A DNA stretch of 6,785 nt from Rickettsiales bacterium (lineage in GTDB: Bacteria > Pseudomonadota > Alphaproteobacteria > TMED127). How positions within the stretch are numbered: position 1 is the stretch's first letter; every line of letters begins with the position of its first letter. Positions 1-5,936 of the stretch are shown one piece after another. The translations under genes and the position numbers were made by a program. The notes below the pieces were generated by a model. That model worked only from the letters and a program-made list of their open reading frames with translations, had not been told where the DNA came from and ran no database searches. Where the stretch lies: the NCBI GenBank assembly GCA_002711515.1, contig PARN01000005.1, forward strand, positions 39,286-46,070, read 5' to 3'.

Positions 1-318
1 AACTTCATGATCTTTTTATTTCTCACAATCCTACTTGGAATAATATTTACTGGTTTCCAAGCCTACGAATATCAACACGCAACTTTTACAATCGAAGATG
101 GAATATATCCGTCGACGTTCTACATGGCAACTGGCTTTCATGGAGCTCACGTCCTTATCGGAACGATTTTTTTAATTGTTTGTTTTTTTAGAGGACTCTC
201 CGGACAAATGAACCCTAAAAAGCATTTAGGATTTGAGTTTGCCGCATGGTACTGGCATTTTGTTGATGTTATTTGGCTTTTCTTATTTACCTTCGTATAT
301 TGGTGGGCATCAGCCTAA
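1..318 (+). CDS. coxC: Cytochrome c oxidase subunit III, C-terminal part (5' end outside window)
   Basis: This is subunit III (also called ctaE) of the aa3-type haem-copper oxidase in the inner membrane. It stabilises the catalytic core formed by subunits I and II. The frame is open from base 1, so the gene enters from the left. About 105 residues are visible, against roughly 260-290 for the family, and the ATG at 7 is an internal methionine. Visible landmarks are the end of one membrane helix, the family motif GFQAYEY, the segment [14 protein letters not shown] leading into the next helix, and the last helix containing [14 protein letters not shown] with the usual ending YWW plus a few residues. 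The stop is TAA at 316-318. surf1 starts 6 bases later on the same strand, which fits an oxidase structure-plus-assembly operon. Family assignment is very secure; which oxidase it serves is inferred. Confidence 0.96.
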   Translation, partial: NFMIFLFLTILLGIIFTGFQAYEYQHATFTIEDGIYPSTFYMATGFHGAHVLIGTIFLIVCFFRGLSGQMNPKKHLGFEFAAWYWHFVDVIWLFLFTFVYWWASA

Positions 319-324
319 CCACTA

Positions 325-1047
325 ATGAAATTCACGTTCAACAAACAAAGATTCGAATTAAGTTTTCCAAAAATCATTCCCTTAGTAAGCTTTATTATAG
401 CTTTAACTATCTTGCTTGGCTTAACTTCATGGCAGTTAAAAAGGCTAGTCTGGAAGAAAAATTTGATTACTGAAAGGGTTACTAAATTTGAATCTAACCC
501 TAGAAATATTTCTTCTATAGTAGAACCACAAAAGGAAGAATTTAGCAAGGTTATAGTTAGCGGTAAATTGTTAAATGATTACGAACTGTTTATGCCTGCT
601 CTTAGCAAAAGAGGGAATAATGGTTATCATATCTTGGTTCCACTTGAAACAGACGCTGGGAAAAAAATAATTTTCGATACAGGCTGGGTTCCACTCGCAA
701 AAAAAGAGAAATTACTTAGGAAAAATAATATCTTAAATGAGAGATCAAATTTTGAAGGAGTTATAAGAATTCCTGGAAGAAAAGGATATTTTCAACCAGA
801 CAACGATCCTGAAGGTAATTTTTGGTTTTTTGTAGAACCTAAATTGATGTCAACGACTATAAATTTTGAGCTTGAAGAAAATTTCTACTTGGAGGCAATT
901 AACAATGGTCCAAATGGCTTACCACTTGGAAATCAAACAAGGATTTATTTGAGAAATAATCATTTACAATATGCTATTACATGGTTACTTATTGCATTGG
1001 GACTTATAGGTGTTTTCTTCTTTGCAAATTTAAAAAAAATTAAATAA
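325..1047 (+). CDS. surf1: SURF1-family cytochrome c oxidase assembly protein
   Basis: SURF1 (Shy1) proteins are inner-membrane factors that help insert haem a into subunit I during oxidase assembly. The 240-residue length is normal for bacteria. The topology is typical: one membrane helix near residues 17-35, a large periplasmic domain, and a second helix near 214-235. Family motifs are SWQLKR just after helix 1 (W36, Q37), GYHILVPL (100-107), GWVP (120-123), and the closing NHLQYAITW (212-220), which includes H213, Y216 and W220. The ATG at 325 is the natural start. It lies 6 bases after the coxC stop and gives a short basic N-terminus before helix 1. There is no clear Shine-Dalgarno sequence, so translation may be coupled to coxC. 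The stop TAA (1045-1047) shares its last A with the thrC start. Many alphaproteobacteria carry a small DUF983 gene between coxC and surf1; it is absent here. Confidence 0.94.
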   Translation: MKFTFNKQRFELSFPKIIPLVSFIIALTILLGLTSWQLKRLVWKKNLITERVTKFESNPRNISSIVEPQKEEFSKVIVSGKLLNDYELFMPALSKRGNNGYHILVPLETDAGKKIIFDTGWVPLAKKEKLLRKNNILNERSNFEGVIRIPGRKGYFQPDNDPEGNFWFFVEPKLMSTTINFELEENFYLEAINNGPNGLPLGNQTRIYLRNNHLQYAITWLLIALGLIGVFFFANLKKIK

Positions 1048-2432
1048 TGAACTATTCTTCAACGAGAGGTAAGGATAAAGATCTTAATTTCGTGGATGTC
1101 ATGCTCAATGGTTTGGCAAAGGATGGTGGTTTATATGTGCCTGATATAATACCAAAGTTTAACCTGAAAGACTTAGAAAAAATTAGAAATCTTAGGTATT
1201 GTGATCTTGCCTATAATTTAACCATGCCGTTTATAGTTAACAAGGAAATCTCCGAAGAAGAATATAAATGTATATGCGAAAAGACATATAGTAGTTCTTT
1301 TGGAAAAGAATTGATTTCGATAAATAAATTAAATGAAAAGGAATACATTCTTAATCTATTTCATGGCCCAACATTCGCTTTTAAAGATTATGCATTGCAA
1401 TTACTTGGAAACCTCTATGATTTTATTCTTAAAAAAAAAAAACAACAATTAACAATTGTCGGAGCAACATCTGGGGATACAGGATCGGCGGCCATTTATG
1501 GGTGTTCAAAATCAAAAAATGTAAATATGTTCATTTTATTTCCAAAAGGGAAAGTAAGTGAAATTCAGAGAAAACAGATGACAACTTATAATAAAAGGAA
1601 TGTTACAAATATAGCAGTTAAAGGTAATTTTGACGACTGTCAAAAATTAGTTAAAGATTTATTCAAATTAAATGTAAAAAAAGATAAGTATAATTTAGCA
1701 GCAATTAATTCAATAAATTGGGTTAGAATTCTTGGTCAGATTGTATATTATTTTTGGTCATATTTTCAGGTAGAACACGAAATGAAACCTGTAAACTTTG
1801 TAGTTCCAACAGGCAATTTTGGAAATGCCTATGCCGGATTTATTTCTAAATTAATGGGTTTGCCAATAAATAAAATAGTAATAAGTTCAAATAGAAACGA
1901 TATACTAACACGATTTTTCAGTTCTGGTCTTATGGAAAAGGCAGATGTTTTTAAATCATTGAGCCCTAGTATGGATATTCAAGTATCAAGTAATTTTGAA
2001 AGATTACTTTTTCATTTTTTAAAAGACCCAAACAAAATATCAAAGTTCTTTAATGACCTAGATAAAAACGGGGTATTTAGTATTAACAAGAAAAAATTAA
2101 AAGAAATTTTAGAAAATTTTAAGGCAGGGAAATTAAATGATAATCAAACTAAAAAATCAATAAAATTAATGTTCGATGAAAATGAGGTAGTTATAGATCC
2201 TCATACAGCCGTTGGTTTTTCAGTCGGCAGGAAAGTTCTTAATAAAAATGAGAAAAGGGTTTATTTAGCAACTGCACACCACGGAAAGTTCATAGAGACA
2301 GTAAAAGATTCTATAAATAAAGATATTGAATATCCTAAAAAACTATTTCAAATAATTGATAGAAAAGAAACTTATGAAACAATTAATAATAATCTTCATG
2401 AGCTTGAAAGTCTAATTGACTCAAAATCTTAG
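1047..2432 (+). CDS. thrC: Threonine synthase (PLP-dependent)
   Basis: Converts O-phospho-L-homoserine to L-threonine and phosphate in the cytoplasm, the last step of threonine synthesis. It is a fold-type II PLP enzyme of 461 residues, in the usual 430-480 range for the long bacterial form. The N-terminus reads YSSTRG...GLAKDGGLYVP, typical of the family. The PLP-binding lysine is expected at K113 in HGPTFAFKDYALQLLG. The glycine/threonine-rich cofactor loop is VGATSGDTGSAA (138-149), and PTGNFGNAYAG (254-264) is the second conserved loop. Near the C-terminus are DPHTAVG (384-390) and TAHHGKF (409-415), where many homologues read TAHPAKF. The ATG overlaps the surf1 stop by one base (TAATG), which points to reinitiation by the same ribosomes. 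The next step back in the pathway, thrB, lies about 3.5 kb away on the other strand. A 12-adenine run at 1431-1442 encodes four lysines. Confidence 0.96.
   Translation: MNYSSTRGKDKDLNFVDVMLNGLAKDGGLYVPDIIPKFNLKDLEKIRNLRYCDLAYNLTMPFIVNKEISEEEYKCICEKTYSSSFGKELISINKLNEKEYILNLFHGPTFAFKDYALQLLGNLYDFILKKKKQQLTIVGATSGDTGSAAIYGCSKSKNVNMFILFPKGKVSEIQRKQMTTYNKRNVTNIAVKGNFDDCQKLVKDLFKLNVKKDKYNLAAINSINWVRILGQIVYYFWSYFQVEHEMKPVNFVVPTGNFGNAYAGFISKLMGLPINKIVISSNRNDILTRFFSSGLMEKADVFKSLSPSMDIQVSSNFERLLFHFLKDPNKISKFFNDLDKNGVFSINKKKLKEILENFKAGKLNDNQTKKSIKLMFDENEVVIDPHTAVGFSVGRKVLNKNEKRVYLATAHHGKFIETVKDSINKDIEYPKKLFQIIDRKETYETINNNLHELESLIDSKS
1431..1442 (+). repeat. 12-base adenine tract inside thrC
   Basis: An uninterrupted run of 12 A encodes four AAA lysines at about residues 129-132 of threonine synthase, just before the cofactor-loop strand. 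The reading frame is intact with exactly 12. Runs this long are prone to polymerase slippage and to sequencing error, so a length difference in relatives or reads would shift the frame. It may be no more than the result of AT-biased lysine codons. Confidence 0.9.
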
Positions 2433-2434
2433 TA

Positions 2435-3001
2435 TTATGCGTTTCCTGAGAAGCTAGAAAATTTTGTGAAGTCTATTCCAGTTTTTTTAATAGCACTCGA
2501 CCATTTTTTTTCGCTTTCTAAATCAAAGAGTAAATCTAATTCTTCGTTAAGATTTATCCAACTGTTTTGTTTGATTTCATCCTCAAGTTGTCCAGGTCCC
2601 CATCCTGAATAACCAAGCGAAATGAAAAATTTCTTTGGACCTTTGTCTTTTGCTATATCAGTGAGAATTGTTGTAGAACACGTTAGTTTAACATTTTTAG
2701 AGACTTTTATGGTATCAATACTCTTGTAATCATTTGAATGGAGAATAAATCCGTTATTTTGATTAAGTGGACCACCAATATGAAATGAAAAATCTAGATC
2801 TAAGTTTTTTTTAATATTATGGATGTTTAACCTTTTAAAGAGTTCAGCTCCTTTAATGTTCATGATTTTGTAATTTAATACTAACCCAACAGCACCATCT
2901 TTATTGTGATGAGTTATATATATAATACTTTTTGCAAAAAATAGATCGTTAAGTTGTGGCAAGGCACAGATTATATTTCCCTTTAAATATGAACGTTTCA
3001 T
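2435..3001 (-). CDS. algH: YqgE/AlgH family protein (UPF0301), function not established
   Basis: A predicted cytoplasmic protein of 188 residues, the normal length (about 185-190) of the YqgE/AlgH family. The AlgH name comes from a proposed alginate regulator in Pseudomonas. The family has no recognised DNA-binding domain and its biochemical role is unclear. Family blocks appear in order: LKGNIICALPQLNDLFFAKS near the N-terminus, GAVGLVLN (36-43), HIGGP (74-78), GFILHS (84-89), LGYSGWGPGQLEDEI (129-143) and NSW (146-148). I chose the ATG at 3001-2999. An in-frame ATG at 3040 would add 13 residues (MFVYQIIICNNLT) that do not resemble family N-termini and would use up most of the divergent spacer. 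The gene converges on thrC with 2 bases between the stops and diverges from the dsbD-like gene. No Shine-Dalgarno motif is visible. Confidence 0.92.
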   Translation of the reverse strand: MKRSYLKGNIICALPQLNDLFFAKSIIYITHHNKDGAVGLVLNYKIMNIKGAELFKRLNIHNIKKNLDLDFSFHIGGPLNQNNGFILHSNDYKSIDTIKVSKNVKLTCSTTILTDIAKDKGPKKFFISLGYSGWGPGQLEDEIKQNSWINLNEELDLLFDLESEKKWSSAIKKTGIDFTKFSSFSGNA

Positions 3002-3055
3002 AGTTAAATTATTACAAATTATTATTTGATATACAAACATAAGATTTTTTACTTT
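3002..3055. promoter_or_regulatory. Divergent promoter region between algH and the dsbD-like gene
   Basis: These 54 bp are the only substantial intergenic space in the window and separate two head-to-head genes, so both promoters should lie in or near it. Toward algH (minus strand), TTGTAT (complement of 3031-3036) is followed after 16 bases by TAATAA (complement of 3009-3014). That would put the transcription start within a few bases of the algH ATG, giving a leaderless or nearly leaderless message. Toward dsbD, TATACA at 3030-3035 could be a -10 box, with only a poor -35 near 3004-3012. The two candidates overlap around 3030-3036. In DNA this AT-rich, such matches arise easily by chance: the region is well supported by layout, but the individual boxes are not. 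Confidence 0.4.
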
Positions 3056-5008
3056 ATGAAAGCTATATTTTTATCAATACTTCTTTTCTTTTCTTTTACT
3101 GAAAGCCAGTCTACTATTGTTAAAAATAAGTATTCAAAAATAGAAATAATTCCCGAAAAAATTTTAAAAAAGAATGGATATTACTTATTTGGTATAAAAT
3201 TGCTTCTGAATGAAGGCTGGAAAACATATTGGAAAAATCCAGGAGAGGCGGGAGCCTCAATTAGTGCAAATTGGGTTGATAATTCTGGTATTTTAGAAAC
3301 AGAAATTCTTTTCCCATTCCCAAAAAAATATTTGGATCATGGAGTAACTACTATTGGTTATGATAAAAAAGTAGTTTTTCCAGTTTTAATAAAACTTGAG
3401 CCTGAACAAAAAAAAATTAATAAAGAATTAGTTATTAATTATCTAATTTGCAAAGAAATATGTATTCCTTTAACAGAGAAATTAAATGTCAATTTTTTAA
3501 TTGATGATTCTTCTGCTATAAAGTTTGACGATCAAATCTCCCAATACTTAAAGAAAATACCGAAAATAGATTCTGGAATTTTTCAAATAGATGAAATTAT
3601 AAAAGTTAATGAAAAAAAGATTCAGATTCTTTTCAAATTTGGTGACTACTTTAGAAATAATTATGAAATGTTTTCATTTTCTAAAGATAGCAATTCACGT
3701 CTTGAATTAGTTCAGACGCATGAAAGGTTGAGTGCTTTTATTGATTTTGATGAAAATATAAATGAAATAAAAACGCCAATTTTGATTTCTATTTCTGACG
3801 GTAAAAATTTAGAGGAAATTCAGATCAATAAAGAAGATATAAAAACTAAGAGTAGCCTGATTTATTTTCTTTTGTTAGCCTTTATTGGAGGTTTAATCTT
3901 AAATTTTATGCCCTGTGTGCTTCCAGTTTTATCGTTAAAACTTTATTCTTTAGTAAAAATTAGTGAGTCACAAGCAAATAATATAAGAAAGTATTCATTT
4001 GCAAGTTTTCTTGGAATAATTTTCTCTTTTATATTACTTTCATTGATTATTATTCTGTTTAAAGTTATCGGTACAGACCTTGGCTGGGGTTTTCAATTTC
4101 AGAATTTTGGATTTTTATTATTTGTAAGTTGTATTATTTTTATTTTTTGCATAAACCTTCTTGGCTTTTTTGAAATACTCTTACCTAGTACTTTATCAAA
4201 TAAGCTTAATTCGTACGCCAGTGAGCAGTCTTTTAGAAGTTATTTTCTATCAGGTGTTTTTTCAACTTTAATGGCAACGCCATGTAGTGCACCATTTCTA
4301 GGTACTGCAATAGGTTTTTCTATAACCTCCTCCTACCAAAACATTATTTTAATTTTTATATTTATTTCATTTGGGTTTGCTTTACCCTATATCATTTCCA
4401 GTGTCAGACCTTCTCTTGTATCAATTTTACCGAAACCAGGGAAATGGATGGAAAATTTTAAGCTCATTCTTGGTTTAATATTATTAATAACCTTTGGATG
4501 GTTTCTTTCCTTAATGAATTTTAACGCATTTACAATTATTACTTTGACATTCATAATTTTACTTTATTTCATTTTCTTAAAGAGAAATCAATTCAGTATT
4601 ATCACGTCTGTAGTTTGTCTAACAATCATATCCTACTTTCTTATTCCCTCATCTAAGGATAGCTTAGTATGGCAAAAGTTTGACGAAACTTTACTAAACA
4701 AACAAATCGAGAACGGAGACTTGATTTTACTCGATTTTACAGCAAGTTGGTGCGTAACATGTCAAGTTAATAAGATAACTACACTAGATTCAAAAAAGTT
4801 AAAAGATTTCATAACTCAAAATAACGTCAAAATAATGAGAGGAGACTGGAGCAAAAGAGATAAAGATATCCTTGAATTTATTTCAAAATATGGAAGATTC
4901 GGAATTCCAGTAAATATTGTATTTGGTCCTAGAGATGGGAAAGGCGTCATTCTTCCTGAAATTTTGTCAAAAGATATTGTTATAAATCAATTAAATTTGA
5001 TAAAGTAG
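3056..5008 (+). CDS. ScsB/DsbD-like membrane thiol:disulfide reductase
   Basis: Carries electrons from cytoplasmic thioredoxin across the inner membrane to periplasmic thiol proteins. The predicted protein has 650 residues. Residues 1-20 form a short signal peptide (MK, hydrophobic stretch, cleavage likely near ESQS). The periplasmic N-terminal domain (about 21-262) includes GWKTYWKNPGEAG and a CxxxC pair, C132 and C136, in YLICKEICIPL. About eight membrane helices (268-530) form the CcdA-like core, with its two cysteines in FMPCVLPVLSLK (C287) and ATPCSAPFLG (C410). The C-terminal periplasmic thioredoxin domain has WCVTC (C566, C569) and a cis-proline motif GIPV (P618). All six redox cysteines are present, so it should be active. 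The layout matches alphaproteobacterial ScsB-type proteins better than classical E. coli DsbD. I chose the ATG at 3056; an in-frame ATG at 3026 would add 10 residues and enter the algH promoter area. prx follows after 4 bases, suggesting co-expression. Confidence 0.9.
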   Translation: MKAIFLSILLFFSFTESQSTIVKNKYSKIEIIPEKILKKNGYYLFGIKLLLNEGWKTYWKNPGEAGASISANWVDNSGILETEILFPFPKKYLDHGVTTIGYDKKVVFPVLIKLEPEQKKINKELVINYLICKEICIPLTEKLNVNFLIDDSSAIKFDDQISQYLKKIPKIDSGIFQIDEIIKVNEKKIQILFKFGDYFRNNYEMFSFSKDSNSRLELVQTHERLSAFIDFDENINEIKTPILISISDGKNLEEIQINKEDIKTKSSLIYFLLLAFIGGLILNFMPCVLPVLSLKLYSLVKISESQANNIRKYSFASFLGIIFSFILLSLIIILFKVIGTDLGWGFQFQNFGFLLFVSCIIFIFCINLLGFFEILLPSTLSNKLNSYASEQSFRSYFLSGVFSTLMATPCSAPFLGTAIGFSITSSYQNIILIFIFISFGFALPYIISSVRPSLVSILPKPGKWMENFKLILGLILLITFGWFLSLMNFNAFTIITLTFIILLYFIFLKRNQFSIITSVVCLTIISYFLIPSSKDSLVWQKFDETLLNKQIENGDLILLDFTASWCVTCQVNKITTLDSKKLKDFITQNNVKIMRGDWSKRDKDILEFISKYGRFGIPVNIVFGPRDGKGVILPEILSKDIVINQLNLIK

Positions 5009-5012
5009 TGTT

Positions 5013-5492
5013 ATGAATATTAAAGTGAATACACTTCTTCCTGAGTTTGAGTTCTTTGTTTTGAGTAGTGATGGTCCTAAAAAGCTTGTTTCGACTGATG
5101 TTTTCAAGGAAAAAAAAATTCTTCTTGTGGGTGTTCCTGGAGCCTTTACCCCTACTTGCTCAGACGATCATTTGCCAGCTTTTATAGATAATCTTGTTAA
5201 ATTTAAAGAAAAAGGGATTGAAGAGATGTATTGTATATCAGCTAACGACCCCTTTGTGATGACAGAGTGGGGAAAGTCTTATGGTCAAAATGAAATCAAT
5301 TTTATCTCTGATGGTGAGAATCAGTTTCAAGAAAAAACTGGGTTAAGTTTAGATTTATCATCGATTGGATTAGGTAAAAGGTTGTCAAGATTTGCTATAG
5401 TCCTTGATAACTTAACTGTAGTTAGTTTTTTTGATGAAAGCGGTGGTGGTTTAAAATATAGCAAAGCTGAGAATATATTGTTAGAACTTTAA
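5013..5492 (+). CDS. Peroxiredoxin, Prx5/AhpE-like redoxin family
   Basis: A thiol peroxidase that reduces hydrogen peroxide or alkyl hydroperoxides using a reactive cysteine. The 159-residue length is typical of the Prx5 group. The active-site signature is VPGAFTPTCS (41-50), giving the PxxxTxxC pattern with P42, T46 and the peroxidatic C49; the partner arginine is R126 in KRLSRFA. The segment CISANDPFVMTEWG (74-87) is also characteristic of Prx5. The only other cysteine is C74. There is no C-terminal resolving cysteine like the one in human PRDX5, so this is probably a one-cysteine enzyme that needs an external thiol reductant. No signal peptide is seen, so a cytoplasmic location is predicted. 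The start lies 4 bases after the dsbD-like stop with no clear ribosome-binding site, suggesting translational coupling. Its last 12 bases overlap the end of rnhA on the other strand. Confidence 0.94.
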   Translation: MNIKVNTLLPEFEFFVLSSDGPKKLVSTDVFKEKKILLVGVPGAFTPTCSDDHLPAFIDNLVKFKEKGIEEMYCISANDPFVMTEWGKSYGQNEINFISDGENQFQEKTGLSLDLSSIGLGKRLSRFAIVLDNLTVVSFFDESGGGLKYSKAENILLEL

Positions 5493-5936
5493 AAGGCCTG
5501 CCTGTATTCTTGCAAGTTCGTCAACTTCCTCATTTAATATATGTCCGCTATGTCCCTTTATCCATTCCCAAACAATTTCATGTTTAGAACTGACATAATC
5601 TAGTTTTTGCCAAAGCTTAACATTTTTTACCGGTTCTTTTGATGAGGTTTTCCAATTATTTTTTTTCCAATTTATTATCCAAGAGCTTATCCCATCAATT
5701 ACATATTTGCTATCAGTGTAGATTTTAATATTCGATTTATATTCTATTATTTCAATTGCTTTGATAGTTGCAATTAATTCCATTCTATTGTTGGTAGTTG
5801 ACTCTTCATTTCCTTTAAGAATTTTTTTTTTTTTCTCTCTATCAAAAATTATTGCTGCCCATCCCCCAGGACCTGGATTTCCTAAACATGCCCCATCAGT
5901 ATAAATTATATAATCAAATTTACTTGATATAGTCAT
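5481..5936 (-). CDS. rnhA: Ribonuclease HI
   Basis: A cytoplasmic endonuclease that cuts the RNA strand of RNA-DNA hybrids and removes R-loops and primer remnants. The 151-residue length is standard for bacterial type I. The catalytic DEDD set is complete: D14 in IYTDGACLGNPGPGGWA, E53 in NNRMEL, D75 in IYTDSKYV and D139 in EEVDELA. The catalytic-loop histidine is H129 in KGHSGH. The W-rich basic handle (about 86-96, SWIINWKKNNW) is also present, so the enzyme should be functional. The ATG at 5936-5934 lies inside the end of thrB (17-base overlap), so the two are probably co-transcribed and coupled. A thrB-rnhA order is common in alphaproteobacteria, often preceded by ispH and followed by a peroxiredoxin gene. 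Here prx is on the opposite strand and its end overlaps the rnhA end by 12 bases. A 13-adenine run encodes lysines 35-38. Confidence 0.96.
   Translation of the reverse strand: MTISSKFDYIIYTDGACLGNPGPGGWAAIIFDREKKKKILKGNEESTTNNRMELIATIKAIEIIEYKSNIKIYTDSKYVIDGISSWIINWKKNNWKTSSKEPVKNVKLWQKLDYVSSKHEIVWEWIKGHSGHILNEEVDELARIQAGLLKF
5822..5834 (-). repeat. 13-base adenine tract inside rnhA (thymines on the plus strand)
   Basis: The longest homopolymer in the window. In the rnhA sense direction it encodes EKKKKI at residues 34-39, in the turn between the first two core strands. The frame is intact with 13 bases and would break with 12 or 14. Such tracts are substrates for transcriptional slippage and for replication or sequencing error. 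Confidence 0.9.

Noticed and set aside
273..473. A 66-codon plus-strand open frame across the coxC/surf1 junction
   Set aside because: It overlaps two well-supported genes in another frame and its translation resembles no family; it is a shadow.
315..548. A 77-codon minus-strand open frame opposite surf1
   Set aside because: It lies antisense to the conserved surf1 N-terminus, has no family features and no plausible start context.
3002..3040. Longer algH start (ATG at 3040) and longer dsbD start (ATG at 3026), which would make the two genes overlap head to head
   Set aside because: The added residues do not match either family. The shorter starts give a normal AlgH length and a signal peptide right at the reductase N-terminus, and leave room for promoters. 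The longer dsbD start cannot be fully excluded.
5494..5503. AGGCCTGCCT as a terminator hairpin after prx
   Set aside because: The arms AGGC and GCCT are only 2 bases apart, too short a loop, and no T-run follows on the plus strand.
5820..5840. Possible frameshift in rnhA at the homopolymer
   Set aside because: The frame reads correctly through the tract, with all catalytic residues on both sides, so the gene is intact as given.
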